A stretch of DNA of 12,182 bases from Burkholderiales bacterium (GTDB lineage Bacteria > Pseudomonadota > Gammaproteobacteria > Burkholderiales > Burkholderiaceae_C), in assembly GCA_028869035.1 (NCBI GenBank), contig JAGWTL010000057.1:1-12182 (forward strand), written 5' to 3'. Position 1 is the stretch's first letter. Every line of letters begins with the position of its first letter. The notes beneath the pieces were generated by a model. The model searched no databases, had not been told where the DNA came from, and saw nothing but the letters and a program-made list of their open reading frames with translations. Position numbers and translations under genes: made by a program. This document shows, in pieces, positions 6,430 through 12,182 of this stretch.

Positions 6430-6687
6430 ATGGACGACCTGATCGGTTACCTCGCCGCCAGCCTGACCACCCTGAGCTTTCTGCCCCAGGTCCTGCACAC
6501 TTTCCGCACGCGCGACGTCAGCGGCATTTCGCTGGGCATGTACAGCATGTTCGCCACGGGCGTGGCCCTGTGGCTGGTCTACGGCCTGCTGCTGGGCGCC
6601 TGGCCCATCGTGGTGGCCAACGCGGTCACGCTGGTCCTGGCCCTGGCCATCCTGGTGATGAAGCTGCGTTACCGCCAAGGACGCTGA
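6430..6687 (+). CDS. SemiSWEET-family small sugar transporter
   Basis: This encodes 85 residues with three membrane helices (about 4-22, 37-54 and 59-78), the size of a bacterial SemiSWEET half-transporter that works as a homodimer. The first helix carries the PQ motif (FLPQ, 17-20), followed by TFRTRDVSGIS. W48 and N64 match the sugar-binding Trp and Asn of the Leptospira biflexa protein in both identity and number. SemiSWEETs move mono- or disaccharides down their gradient; the actual substrate is unknown. The ATG at 6430 starts directly before the first helix, although its ribosome-binding site is weak. It lies 28 bp after dacB, so it may be co-transcribed, and ends 6 bp from the convergent NRAMP-family gene. 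Confidence 0.9.
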   Translation: MDDLIGYLAASLTTLSFLPQVLHTFRTRDVSGISLGMYSMFATGVALWLVYGLLLGAWPIVVANAVTLVLALAILVMKLRYRQGR

Positions 6688-6693
6688 CGACGC

Positions 6694-7938
6694 TCAGAGC
6701 ATGGCCAGCATGGTGACCACCGTGCCCCCCATGGCCAGAGTCGCCAGCCAGCCCAGCCAGCGCAGGCGCAGGCTGATCACATGCTCCCCCATGACAGCAG
6801 GGCGCGAAGCCAGCAGCATCATGACCCCCATGATGGGCACCGCAATCACACCATTGAGCACCGCCGCGCCAAACAGCGCCTTGACCGGATCGATCGGCGT
6901 GAAACACAGGGCGACGCCTCCGAGCGTGGCGATGGCCACCACGCCATAAAAGCCCAGCCCCTCACCCTTGTCCAGCCGCAGGCTCAGGCTGCCGTCCCAA
7001 CCAGCGGCTTCCGCCACGGCATAGGCGGCCGAACCCGCCAGCACGGGGACGGCCAGCATGCCCGTGCCGATGATGCCCAGACTGAAGAGCAGAAAGGTCA
7101 GTTCACCCGCCAGCGGACGCAAGGCCTCGGCCGCCTGGGCTGACGTCTGGATATCGCGTACCCCGGCCGCATGCAGGGTCGCTCCCGCGCTCAGGATGAT
7201 GAAAAACGCAATGAGGTTGGAGAAGGCCATGCCCACCAGCGTGTCCCACTTGATGCGCCGCAGGTGGCTGCGCACCTGCTGTGGCGTATGCGGCTGGCCC
7301 GGCCCCCCATTCACGTCCTCCATCTCCTGGGCGGCCTGCCAGAAGAACAGGTAGGGGCTGATGGTGGTGCCGAACACCGCCACGATGGTAAGCAGTGTTT
7401 CTTTCGAGCCCGGCAGCTGCGGCCAGACGATCTGCTGCGCCACCTGCCACCATTCGACGTGCAGGGTGAAGACCACGGCCACATAGGACAACAGTGTCAG
7501 CGTCAGCCATTTGAGCCAGCGGACGTACGCGGCATAACTCAGGAACACCTGCAACAACAGGCAGAGCAGGCCGAAAGTCACGGCGTAAACGTGCGCCGAG
7601 CCCCCCAGCAGCAAGCGCAAGGCCTCGGCCATGGCGGCAATGTCTGCGGCAAGGTTCAAGGTGTTGGCCAGCACCAGCATGCCAACAATGGCCAGCAAGA
7701 CCGGCCGGGGAAAACTTCGCTTGATATTGGTCGTCAGGCCATGCCCCGTCACGTGGCCGATGCGCGCGCTGATCATCTGAATCGCCACCATCAGCGGCAA
7801 GGTGAAGATGACCGTCCACAGCATGGCGAAACCGAACTGGGCTCCCGCCTGCGAATAGGTGGCAATGCCGCTTGGATCGTCGTCGGCCGCGCCGGTGATC
7901 AAGCCGGGTCCGAGTCTGCGCATGGATTCCAGCTTCAT
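6694..7938 (-). CDS. NRAMP-family (MntH-like) divalent-metal transporter, divergent subgroup
   Basis: This encodes 414 residues with about eleven hydrophobic helices, in the NRAMP (LeuT-fold) family. The first helix has GPGLITGAADDDPSGIATYS (10-29). Classical members have DPGN here to bind metal; this one has DPSG. At the unwound sixth helix, where classical members have an MPH or APH motif, it has TTISPYLFFWQA (191-202) without the methionine and histidine. The metal-binding site is therefore changed and manganese or iron uptake should not be assumed; a relation to the Mg/Mn-type NRAMP-related group is possible but untested. The ATG at 7938 was preferred over one 14 codons upstream because AGGGAG lies 7-8 nt before it. 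The gene appears monocistronic and convergent with the SemiSWEET gene. Confidence 0.88.
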   Translation of the reverse strand: MKLESMRRLGPGLITGAADDDPSGIATYSQAGAQFGFAMLWTVIFTLPLMVAIQMISARIGHVTGHGLTTNIKRSFPRPVLLAIVGMLVLANTLNLAADIAAMAEALRLLLGGSAHVYAVTFGLLCLLLQVFLSYAAYVRWLKWLTLTLLSYVAVVFTLHVEWWQVAQQIVWPQLPGSKETLLTIVAVFGTTISPYLFFWQAAQEMEDVNGGPGQPHTPQQVRSHLRRIKWDTLVGMAFSNLIAFFIILSAGATLHAAGVRDIQTSAQAAEALRPLAGELTFLLFSLGIIGTGMLAVPVLAGSAAYAVAEAAGWDGSLSLRLDKGEGLGFYGVVAIATLGGVALCFTPIDPVKALFGAAVLNGVIAVPIMGVMMLLASRPAVMGEHVISLRLRWLGWLATLAMGGTVVTMLAML

Positions 7939-8019
7939 GTTTCGGTCTCCCTTGCGCAAGCGGGGGCTGCTGCATCGCAATCCACTGTACTACGGAACGC
8001 GTCCCTGGCCCAGCCTGTT

Positions 8020-9015
8020 TCAGCTTGCGGCGGCGCGCTGCAGGCGGTCGCGCACGCCTTCCCAGTCCGAAGTCTCGGGCGGGGTCTCGACCCAGATCAG
8101 GTTCACACCCTGCGCATCGAAATCACGCAGCACGGCAAACAGCTGCTGCGCCGCGGCTGCCGCGTCGTCGGGCATGCGACGGTACAGCGCTTGCGCGGAA
8201 GGCACGCGCAGCATGCTGCGCGCGTAGACGGCGATGGTGGCGCCGTCGAAGTCCTTGCCCAGCACGTCCAGCGCCGTCTGCAAGGCGCGGCCCTCCATGA
8301 GCCTGACCTTGGCCTTCGGTGCGTAATGGGCCTCCAGCGTGCCCGAGGCACGCGGGGCCGGCGCGGCCAGTTCTTCCTTGTCGCGCAGGCGCTGGCCACT
8401 GGTCGCCTCGATCTGCTCGCGCGTGATGCGACCCGGGCGCAGCAGCACAGGCGCGCCGCGCGTGCAATCGATGATGGTGGATTCGATGCCGACCTCGCAG
8501 GAGCCGCCGTCCAGGATCAGCAGGTTGTCGCCGAACTCGCCCTGCACATGCGCAGCCGTGGTCGGGCTGACACGACCGAACTGGTTGGCGCTGGGCGCGG
8601 CCACACCGTGCACGCCCAGCGTGCGCGCGGCCAGCAGCAGGGCCTGGGCCATGGGGTGCGCGGGGCAGCGCAGACCGATGGAATCTTGCCCGCCGGCCGC
8701 CGCCGCGCCCACGTCCGGGTGGCGCGGCAGGATCAGGGTCAGCGGTCCGGGCCAGAAGGCCTGCATGAGTTTGTGCGCGAAGGCCGGCACCTCGCGCGCG
8801 AAGTGCGCCACGCCAGAGGCATCGGCCACGTGCACGATCAGCGGGTGGTCACTGGGCCGGCCCTTGGCGGCAAAGATCTTGGCCACGGCCGCATCGCTGC
8901 CTGCGTCGGCCCCCAGGCCGTAGACGGTTTCGGTGGGCAAACCCACCAGTTCGCCCGCGCGCAGGGCTTGCGCCGCAGTGCTCACCGAGGTCGGGTCCCG
9001 TCCGTCGAGGATCAT
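8020..9015 (-). CDS. sua5: Threonylcarbamoyl-AMP synthase (Sua5/YwlC/YrdC)
   Basis: This 331-residue enzyme makes threonylcarbamoyl-AMP from threonine, bicarbonate and ATP, the first step of tRNA t6A synthesis. The YrdC domain (about 10-200) has LPTETVYGLG (26-35), KGRPSDHPLIVHV (51-63), SAN (142-144) with a following RVSPT, and IESTIID (177-183). A linker, then HYAPKAKVRLM (230-240), leads to a C-terminal Sua5 domain ending near 325, so this is the long Sua5 form rather than the short TsaC form. The start is either the ATG at 9015, used here, or a TTG at 9021 that overlaps the purK stop. Either way it is tightly coupled to purK. Its partner TsaB is encoded at 3258-3968. Confidence 0.93.
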   Translation of the reverse strand: MILDGRDPTSVSTAAQALRAGELVGLPTETVYGLGADAGSDAAVAKIFAAKGRPSDHPLIVHVADASGVAHFAREVPAFAHKLMQAFWPGPLTLILPRHPDVGAAAAGGQDSIGLRCPAHPMAQALLLAARTLGVHGVAAPSANQFGRVSPTTAAHVQGEFGDNLLILDGGSCEVGIESTIIDCTRGAPVLLRPGRITREQIEATSGQRLRDKEELAAPAPRASGTLEAHYAPKAKVRLMEGRALQTALDVLGKDFDGATIAVYARSMLRVPSAQALYRRMPDDAAAAAQQLFAVLRDFDAQGVNLIWVETPPETSDWEGVRDRLQRAAAS

Positions 9016-9017
9016 GT

Positions 9018-10277
9018 TCAAAAGGGCGCGATGCCCAGGATTTTGGCTGCCGCCAAGGCGTTGGCGCGGACTTCATCCACTGTCTTGCCGGTGATGTTGA
9101 GATGGCCCATCTTGCGGCCGGGCTTGGCATCGAGCTTGCCGTAGAGATGCAGGTGCGCGCCGGGCAGCGCCAGCACCTGGTCCCAGGGCGGCACGCCCTT
9201 GAAAGCCAGCCAGATGTCGCCCAGCAGGTTGAGCATGATGCTGGGACTGTGCAGGCGCGGCTGCACCAGGGGCAGGCCGGCCAGCGTGCGCACCTGCAGG
9301 TCGAACTGCGAATGGTCGCAGGCGTCCATGCTGTAGTGGCCGCTGTTGTGCGGGCGCGGGGCCATCTCGTTGACCACCAGCGAGCCGTCCTGCAGGATGA
9401 AGAACTCGACGCAGAGCACGCCCACGTACTGCAGACCTTCGGCGATGGACCTGGTGGCGGCGACGGCCTGTGCCGCGAGTGCAGACTGCACATTGCCCTC
9501 AAACACTTCCGTCACGGCCAGAATGCCCTCGCGGTGCAGATTGCGCTGCACAGGTAGGTTGACCATCTGCCCGTCGGCGCCGCGCGCCACGATGACCGAG
9601 CACTCGGCCGCCAGGGGCAGCATCTTTTCCAGCACGCAGGGCACCTGCCTGAGCTCGTCCCAGGCCGCGGCCAGCTCGGCGCGTGTCTTCACGCGCATCT
9701 GACCCTTGCCGTCGTAGCCCATGCGGGCGGTCTTGAGGATGCCGGGAAAAAGGTCTGCCCCCACGCTTGTCACTTCGTGTACTGCGCTGCCCCCCGGGGG
9801 GGCGCTCGCTTGCTTGGGGCGGCCCTGCGCGGCGCTCGACTCGCCGAGCACGGCGGCCAGCTGGGCCGCGGTTTCGATGACCGCATGCGGCGCCACCGGC
9901 ACCCCACAGCGCGTGAAATGCGCCTTCTCCTGCGCACGGTCCTGCGCGATCGCCACGGCGTCGGCGCCGGGCGCCACCGGGCGCTGCGCGCCCAGGGTGC
10001 GCAGCGCGGGTGCGGGCACGTTCTCGAACTCGGTGGTGATGGCCGCGCTGCACTGGATCAGCCGGGCCAGGCCCTGCTCATCAAGGTAGGCCGTCTGGAT
10101 GTGGTGATGGCTGACCCGGCCGGCCGGGCTGGCGGCATCGGGGTCGAGCACGGCGGTGAAATAGCCCATGCGCTGGGCCGCGTGCACGAACATGCGGCCC
10201 AGCTGGCCGCCGCCCATCACGCCCAGGGTGGCGGGCTGACCGTTGACCAGGGTGCCCGGGAGGATGACGCTCTTCAT
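9018..10277 (-). CDS. purK: N5-carboxyaminoimidazole ribonucleotide synthase PurK
   Basis: This ATP-grasp enzyme turns AIR, bicarbonate and ATP into N5-CAIR in purine synthesis. Visible signatures are LGVMGGGQLGRM (18-29), TTEFENVP (81-88), the ATP-grasp stretch ILKTARMGYDGKGQ (180-193), VLCVEFF (287-293) and NEMAPRPHNSGHYS (303-316). At 419 residues it is longer than most PurK proteins. The excess is a segment at about 146-173 (ESSAAQGRPKQASAPPGGSA and on), directly before the conserved LFPGILKTARMGYDG. Its DNA is a C-run/G-run repeat, listed separately, that keeps the frame. The start overlaps the purE stop by 4 bp (ATGA), and sua5 follows immediately. Whether the insertion affects activity is unknown; all conserved motifs are intact. 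Confidence 0.95.
   Translation of the reverse strand: MKSVILPGTLVNGQPATLGVMGGGQLGRMFVHAAQRMGYFTAVLDPDAASPAGRVSHHHIQTAYLDEQGLARLIQCSAAITTEFENVPAPALRTLGAQRPVAPGADAVAIAQDRAQEKAHFTRCGVPVAPHAVIETAAQLAAVLGESSAAQGRPKQASAPPGGSAVHEVTSVGADLFPGILKTARMGYDGKGQMRVKTRAELAAAWDELRQVPCVLEKMLPLAAECSVIVARGADGQMVNLPVQRNLHREGILAVTEVFEGNVQSALAAQAVAATRSIAEGLQYVGVLCVEFFILQDGSLVVNEMAPRPHNSGHYSMDACDHSQFDLQVRTLAGLPLVQPRLHSPSIMLNLLGDIWLAFKGVPPWDQVLALPGAHLHLYGKLDAKPGRKMGHLNITGKTVDEVRANALAAAKILGIAPF
9759..9842. repeat. In-frame repeat-like insertion within purK
   Basis: About 84 bp (28 codons) sit between conserved PurK segments. The core is a hairpin of six C and seven G (9790-9802) extended by GCGC on both sides with one bulged base, followed by TTGCTTGGGGCGGCCC. 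To my memory such sequence is common between genes in Comamonadaceae. The boundaries are estimated from where PurK conservation resumes. The length is a multiple of three with no stop codon, so the reading frame is preserved. Confidence 0.55.
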
Positions 10278-10765
10278 ATCGCGGGGGGCAGACTCATGCC
10301 GCGCGCGGTGGCGGTCTGCTCGGCACGGTAGGCCTCGAGCCGGGCGCGCAGGGCCGGGTCTTCGTTGGCCAGCATGGCGACGGCGAAGAGCGCGGCGTTG
10401 GCGGCGCCGGCGCTGCCGATGGCAAAGGTGGCCACCGGGATGCCCTTGGGCATCTGCACGATGCTGTGCAGGGAATCGACCCCCTGCAGGTGCTTGCTGG
10501 GCACCGGCACGCCCAGCACCGGCACTGTGGTCTTGGAAGCCAGCATGCCCGGCAGGTGGGCCGCGCCACCGGCGCCGGCGATGATGGCCTTGAGCCCGCG
10601 ACCGGCCGCGCCCTCGGCATAGGCGAACATGTCATCGGGCATGCGGTGCGCTGACACGACCTTGGCTTCGTGGGCGATGCCAAAGTGGTGGAGAATCTGG
10701 ACTGCCTGTTGCATGGTGTCCCAGTCGGAGCTGGAGCCCATGACGACGCCGATGAGTGTTTTCAT
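10274..10765 (-). CDS. purE: N5-carboxyaminoimidazole ribonucleotide mutase PurE (class I)
   Basis: This 163-residue enzyme converts N5-CAIR, the PurK product, into CAIR. It shows the class I signatures VVMGSSSDWDTM (7-18), SAHRMPDDM (38-46, with the catalytic His at 40), AGAGGAAHLPGM (63-74) and PVLGVPVPSK (82-91). Length fits the bacterial octameric enzyme. I chose the ATG at 10765 because it begins MKTLIGVVMGSSSD as family members do; the open frame upstream runs into the divergent thioredoxin gene. It overlaps purK by 4 bp. The PurC substrate is the PurE product, and the purC end lies about 1.1 kb away on the same strand, beyond the inserted rightward gene. Confidence 0.95.
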   Translation of the reverse strand: MKTLIGVVMGSSSDWDTMQQAVQILHHFGIAHEAKVVSAHRMPDDMFAYAEGAAGRGLKAIIAGAGGAAHLPGMLASKTTVPVLGVPVPSKHLQGVDSLHSIVQMPKGIPVATFAIGSAGAANAALFAVAMLANEDPALRARLEAYRAEQTATARGMSLPPAI

Positions 10766-10772
10766 CCCCCGA

Positions 10773-10802
10773 ATTTTACTTTCCCGCCCCGGATCGCCCC
10801 AA
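10773..10802 (-). promoter_or_regulatory. Possible purE promoter
   Basis: On the minus strand TTGGGG (10802 to 10797) and TAAAAT (10778 to 10773) are 18 bp apart. The -10 matches the consensus at five of six positions but the -35 is weak. The start point would fall within a few bases of the purE ATG, giving a very short or absent leader. It lies within the 37-bp gap shared with the divergent thioredoxin gene. Confidence 0.3.
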
Positions 10803-11762
10803 ATGATAGCCATCACCACCGAAAACTTTGAAACCGAGGTCGTCCACGCCTCCCAGTCCGTGCCCGTGCTGGTGGACTTCTGGGCCCCCTGGTGCGGCCC
10901 CTGCAAGTCCCTGAGCCCCATTCTGGAAAAACTGGAAACCGCCTACGAAGGCCGCTTCGTGCTCGCCACGGTCAATTCCGACGAACAGCAGGAACTGGCC
11001 GCAGCCTTCGGCATCCGCAGCATTCCGACCTGCGTGCTGATGATGGGCGGCAAGCCGGTGGACGGCTTCATGGGGGCCCTGCCCGAAGGCAAGCTGCGCG
11101 AGTTCCTCGACAAGCACCTGCCCGGCGAGGGCCGGCTGCAAGCGCAGGAAGAGCCCGACGAAGCCCAGGAGGCTCTGGCCTCAGGTGACATCGATGGCGC
11201 TATCGCCCGCATGAACGAGGCCCTGCAGGCCGAGCCCGGCAACGACGAGTTGCGTTACGACTACGCCAAGCTGCTGATCGGCACAGGCCACCTGGCCGAG
11301 GCGGCCAGTGCGCTGGCCCCGGCGCTGGCGCAGATTCCGGTGCCGCTGCGCTTCGAGGCCCTGCAGCAATGGCTCAACGCGATCGAGTTCGTCAGCAACG
11401 ACCCGCGCGGCGAGTGGCCGCTGGAGAAGTTTGACGGACTGATCGCCACCGACAAACGTGACTTCGAAGCCCGCTTCGCCAAGGCCCGCCTGCTGATGGT
11501 GGCCAACGAATGGGTGGGCGCGCTGGACGAACTGCTGGAGATCATCATGCGCGACAAGAAGTGGGGCGGGGAGGCCCCGCGCAAGACCTTCATTGCCATC
11601 CTGGAGCTGCTCACCCCACCGAAGCCCAAGACCAGCGGCCCCGAGGCCAGCGGCAAGACAGCCGGCGGCATCGAACTGGCCGGCCACGCCACGGTGGAGC
11701 AGGACGAGCAGGCGGCCCTGGTCTCGGCTTATCGCCGCAAGCTCAGCATGATGCTGAACTGA
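10803..11762 (+). CDS. cnoX: Thioredoxin-TPR protein, CnoX/YbbN-like
   Basis: This encodes 319 residues. An N-terminal thioredoxin domain (about 1-108) has WAPWCGPCK with both redox cysteines (C31, C34) and the cis-proline segment IRSIPTCVLMMGG. A helical TPR-like region follows (about 125-319), including ALASGDIDGAIARMNEAL and LRYDYAKLLIGTGHLAEA. This matches CnoX/YbbN chaperedoxins, which hold unfolding proteins during oxidative (chlorine) stress. E. coli YbbN lacks the CxxC pair; this protein keeps it, so it should also act as a thiol-disulfide oxidoreductase. The ATG at 10803 puts the thioredoxin fold at the N-terminus, although no Shine-Dalgarno is visible. It is divergent from purE (37-bp gap) and convergent with purC, so it separates purC from purE. 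Confidence 0.88.
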   Translation: MIAITTENFETEVVHASQSVPVLVDFWAPWCGPCKSLSPILEKLETAYEGRFVLATVNSDEQQELAAAFGIRSIPTCVLMMGGKPVDGFMGALPEGKLREFLDKHLPGEGRLQAQEEPDEAQEALASGDIDGAIARMNEALQAEPGNDELRYDYAKLLIGTGHLAEAASALAPALAQIPVPLRFEALQQWLNAIEFVSNDPRGEWPLEKFDGLIATDKRDFEARFAKARLLMVANEWVGALDELLEIIMRDKKWGGEAPRKTFIAILELLTPPKPKTSGPEASGKTAGGIELAGHATVEQDEQAALVSAYRRKLSMMLN

Positions 11763-11879
11763 CCCCCCCCGAGACGCTTCGCGTCTCCCCCTCAAGGGGG
11801 GCGCACCCAGCGGCCTGGCAGAGCCAGTTTTCCGCGGGTGCCCTGGTTCAATCCCCGCGTATCGTCCGAAAGAGAGCGC
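11763..11879. repeat. Intergenic C-run/G-run repeat between cnoX and purC
   Basis: This 117-bp gap between convergent genes starts with eight C directly after the cnoX stop. Two hairpins follow (listed as the terminator), then CGGCCTGGCAGAGCC and CGCGGG...CCCGCG. To my memory the pattern GAGACGCTTCGCGTCTC followed by CCCCCTCAAGGGGG is a common intergenic repeat of Comamonadaceae. No tRNA or ORF is supported here. Confidence 0.5.
11771..11801. terminator. Double hairpin, probable bidirectional terminator
   Basis: GAGACGC (11771-11777) pairs perfectly with GCGTCTC (11781-11787) across a TTC loop. CCCCC (11787-11791) pairs with GGGGG (11796-11800) across TCAA. The position between two convergent genes suits a terminator for both. 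Neither side has a clear T-run, so classical rho-independent action is uncertain. Confidence 0.45.
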
Positions 11880-12182
11880 TCAGGCGGTCAGCCGGGTCAG
11901 CGCCTCGCGGTATTTGGCCGCGGTCTTCTCGATCACCTCTTGCGGCAGCTTGGGCGCGGGCGCCTTCTTGCCCCAGGGCCGGCCATCGACCTTCGCCGTC
12001 TCCAGCCAGTCGCGCAGGAACTGCTTGTCGTAGCTGGGCGGGTTGGCGCCCTCTTTGTAGCCTTCCACGGGCCAGTAACGCGAGGAGTCCGGCGTGAGTA
12101 CCTCGTCCATGAGCACCAGCTTGCCGTCAGGGGTCAGGCCGAACTCGAACTTGGTGTCGGCAATGATGATGCCCTTCTTCAG
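11880..12182 (-). CDS. purC: SAICAR synthetase PurC (C-terminal part, cut by window edge)
   Basis: Only the last 100 codons are present; the 5' part lies beyond the right edge. Phosphoribosylaminoimidazole-succinocarboxamide synthase joins CAIR and aspartate using ATP, the step after PurE. The visible part reads in frame from the edge with IIADTKFEFG (7-16 of the visible part), LMDEVLTPDSSRYWP (24-38), YKEGANPPSYDKQFLRDWL and a helical end (KTAAKYREALTRLTA). The DTKFEFG and DEVLTPDSSR signatures are specific to PurC. It is on the same strand as purE, purK and sua5, separated from purE by the opposite-strand cnoX gene, so it probably has its own promoter. Confidence 0.95.
   Translation of the reverse strand: MKKGIIIADTKFEFGLTPDGKLVLMDEVLTPDSSRYWPVEGYKEGANPPSYDKQFLRDWLETAKVDGRPWGKKAPAPKLPQEVIEKTAAKYREALTRLTA

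Noticed and set aside
7951..7960. Palindrome CTTGCGCAAG before the NRAMP-family start as a metal-regulator operator
   Set aside because: Ten bases of palindrome are expected by chance at this GC content. It lies next to the ribosome-binding site, with no promoter hexamers aligned to it and no match to a known Mn or Fe regulator box.
7171..9144. 657-codon plus-strand open frame spanning the NRAMP-family and sua5 genes
   Set aside because: It runs antisense through two clear genes and the gap between them, and its composition is typical of a shadow frame.
11836..11870. Possible tRNA 3' end (GGTTCAATCC next to CCGCG)
   Set aside because: The T-arm stem does not pair, and no acceptor, anticodon or D-arm can be found upstream. 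It is part of the intergenic repeat.

Overview
This window looks like chromosomal DNA of a high-GC betaproteobacterium, most likely a Comamonadaceae member (Burkholderiales). The basis is very high GC with GC-rich third codon positions, the purE-purK-sua5 order beside purC, the tsaB-rimI-uracil-DNA-glycosylase order, and C-run/G-run hairpin repeats of the kind common in that family. The lineage call is inferred from gene content and style, not from a marker gene. Most of the window is housekeeping. I see no phage, plasmid, CRISPR or obvious defence system.

Left end (1-817): a MarR-type regulator reads leftward. Behind it is a near-consensus sigma70 promoter, also pointing left, whose -10 lies inside a perfect 16-bp palindrome. 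This looks like the controlled promoter of a gene beyond the left edge. Bases 587-817 hold no gene I would defend.

Minus-strand operon (818-4918, transcribed leftward): an EamA-type transporter, tsaB (t6A tRNA modification), rimI (ribosomal protein acetylation), a family-4 Fe-S uracil-DNA glycosylase, a small membrane-anchored protein, and a two-helix membrane protein resembling a potassium-channel pore with a changed filter. Most junctions are tight: a 4-bp overlap, then gaps of 9, 22 and 68 bp. The exception is tsaB-rimI, where a 272-bp element made almost wholly of inverted repeats, foldable into a three-way junction, occupies nearly all of a gap that would otherwise be about 8 bp.

Middle (4956-7938): dacB (PBP4-type D,D-carboxypeptidase) and a SemiSWEET-type small sugar transporter read rightward. 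They converge on an NRAMP-family transporter that lacks the classical DPGN and MPH metal motifs.

Right part (8020-12182): sua5 (threonylcarbamoyl-AMP synthase), purK and purE form a tight leftward cluster. A rightward thioredoxin-TPR (CnoX/YbbN-like) gene stands between purE and the end of purC, which runs off the right edge. PurE, PurK and PurC catalyse consecutive steps of purine synthesis (AIR to SAICAR). TsaB and Sua5 both serve t6A formation.

The best leads are the 272-bp element, repeat-like in-frame insertions inside purK and the glycosylase gene, the operator/promoter at the left end, the degenerate pore protein and the atypical NRAMP.
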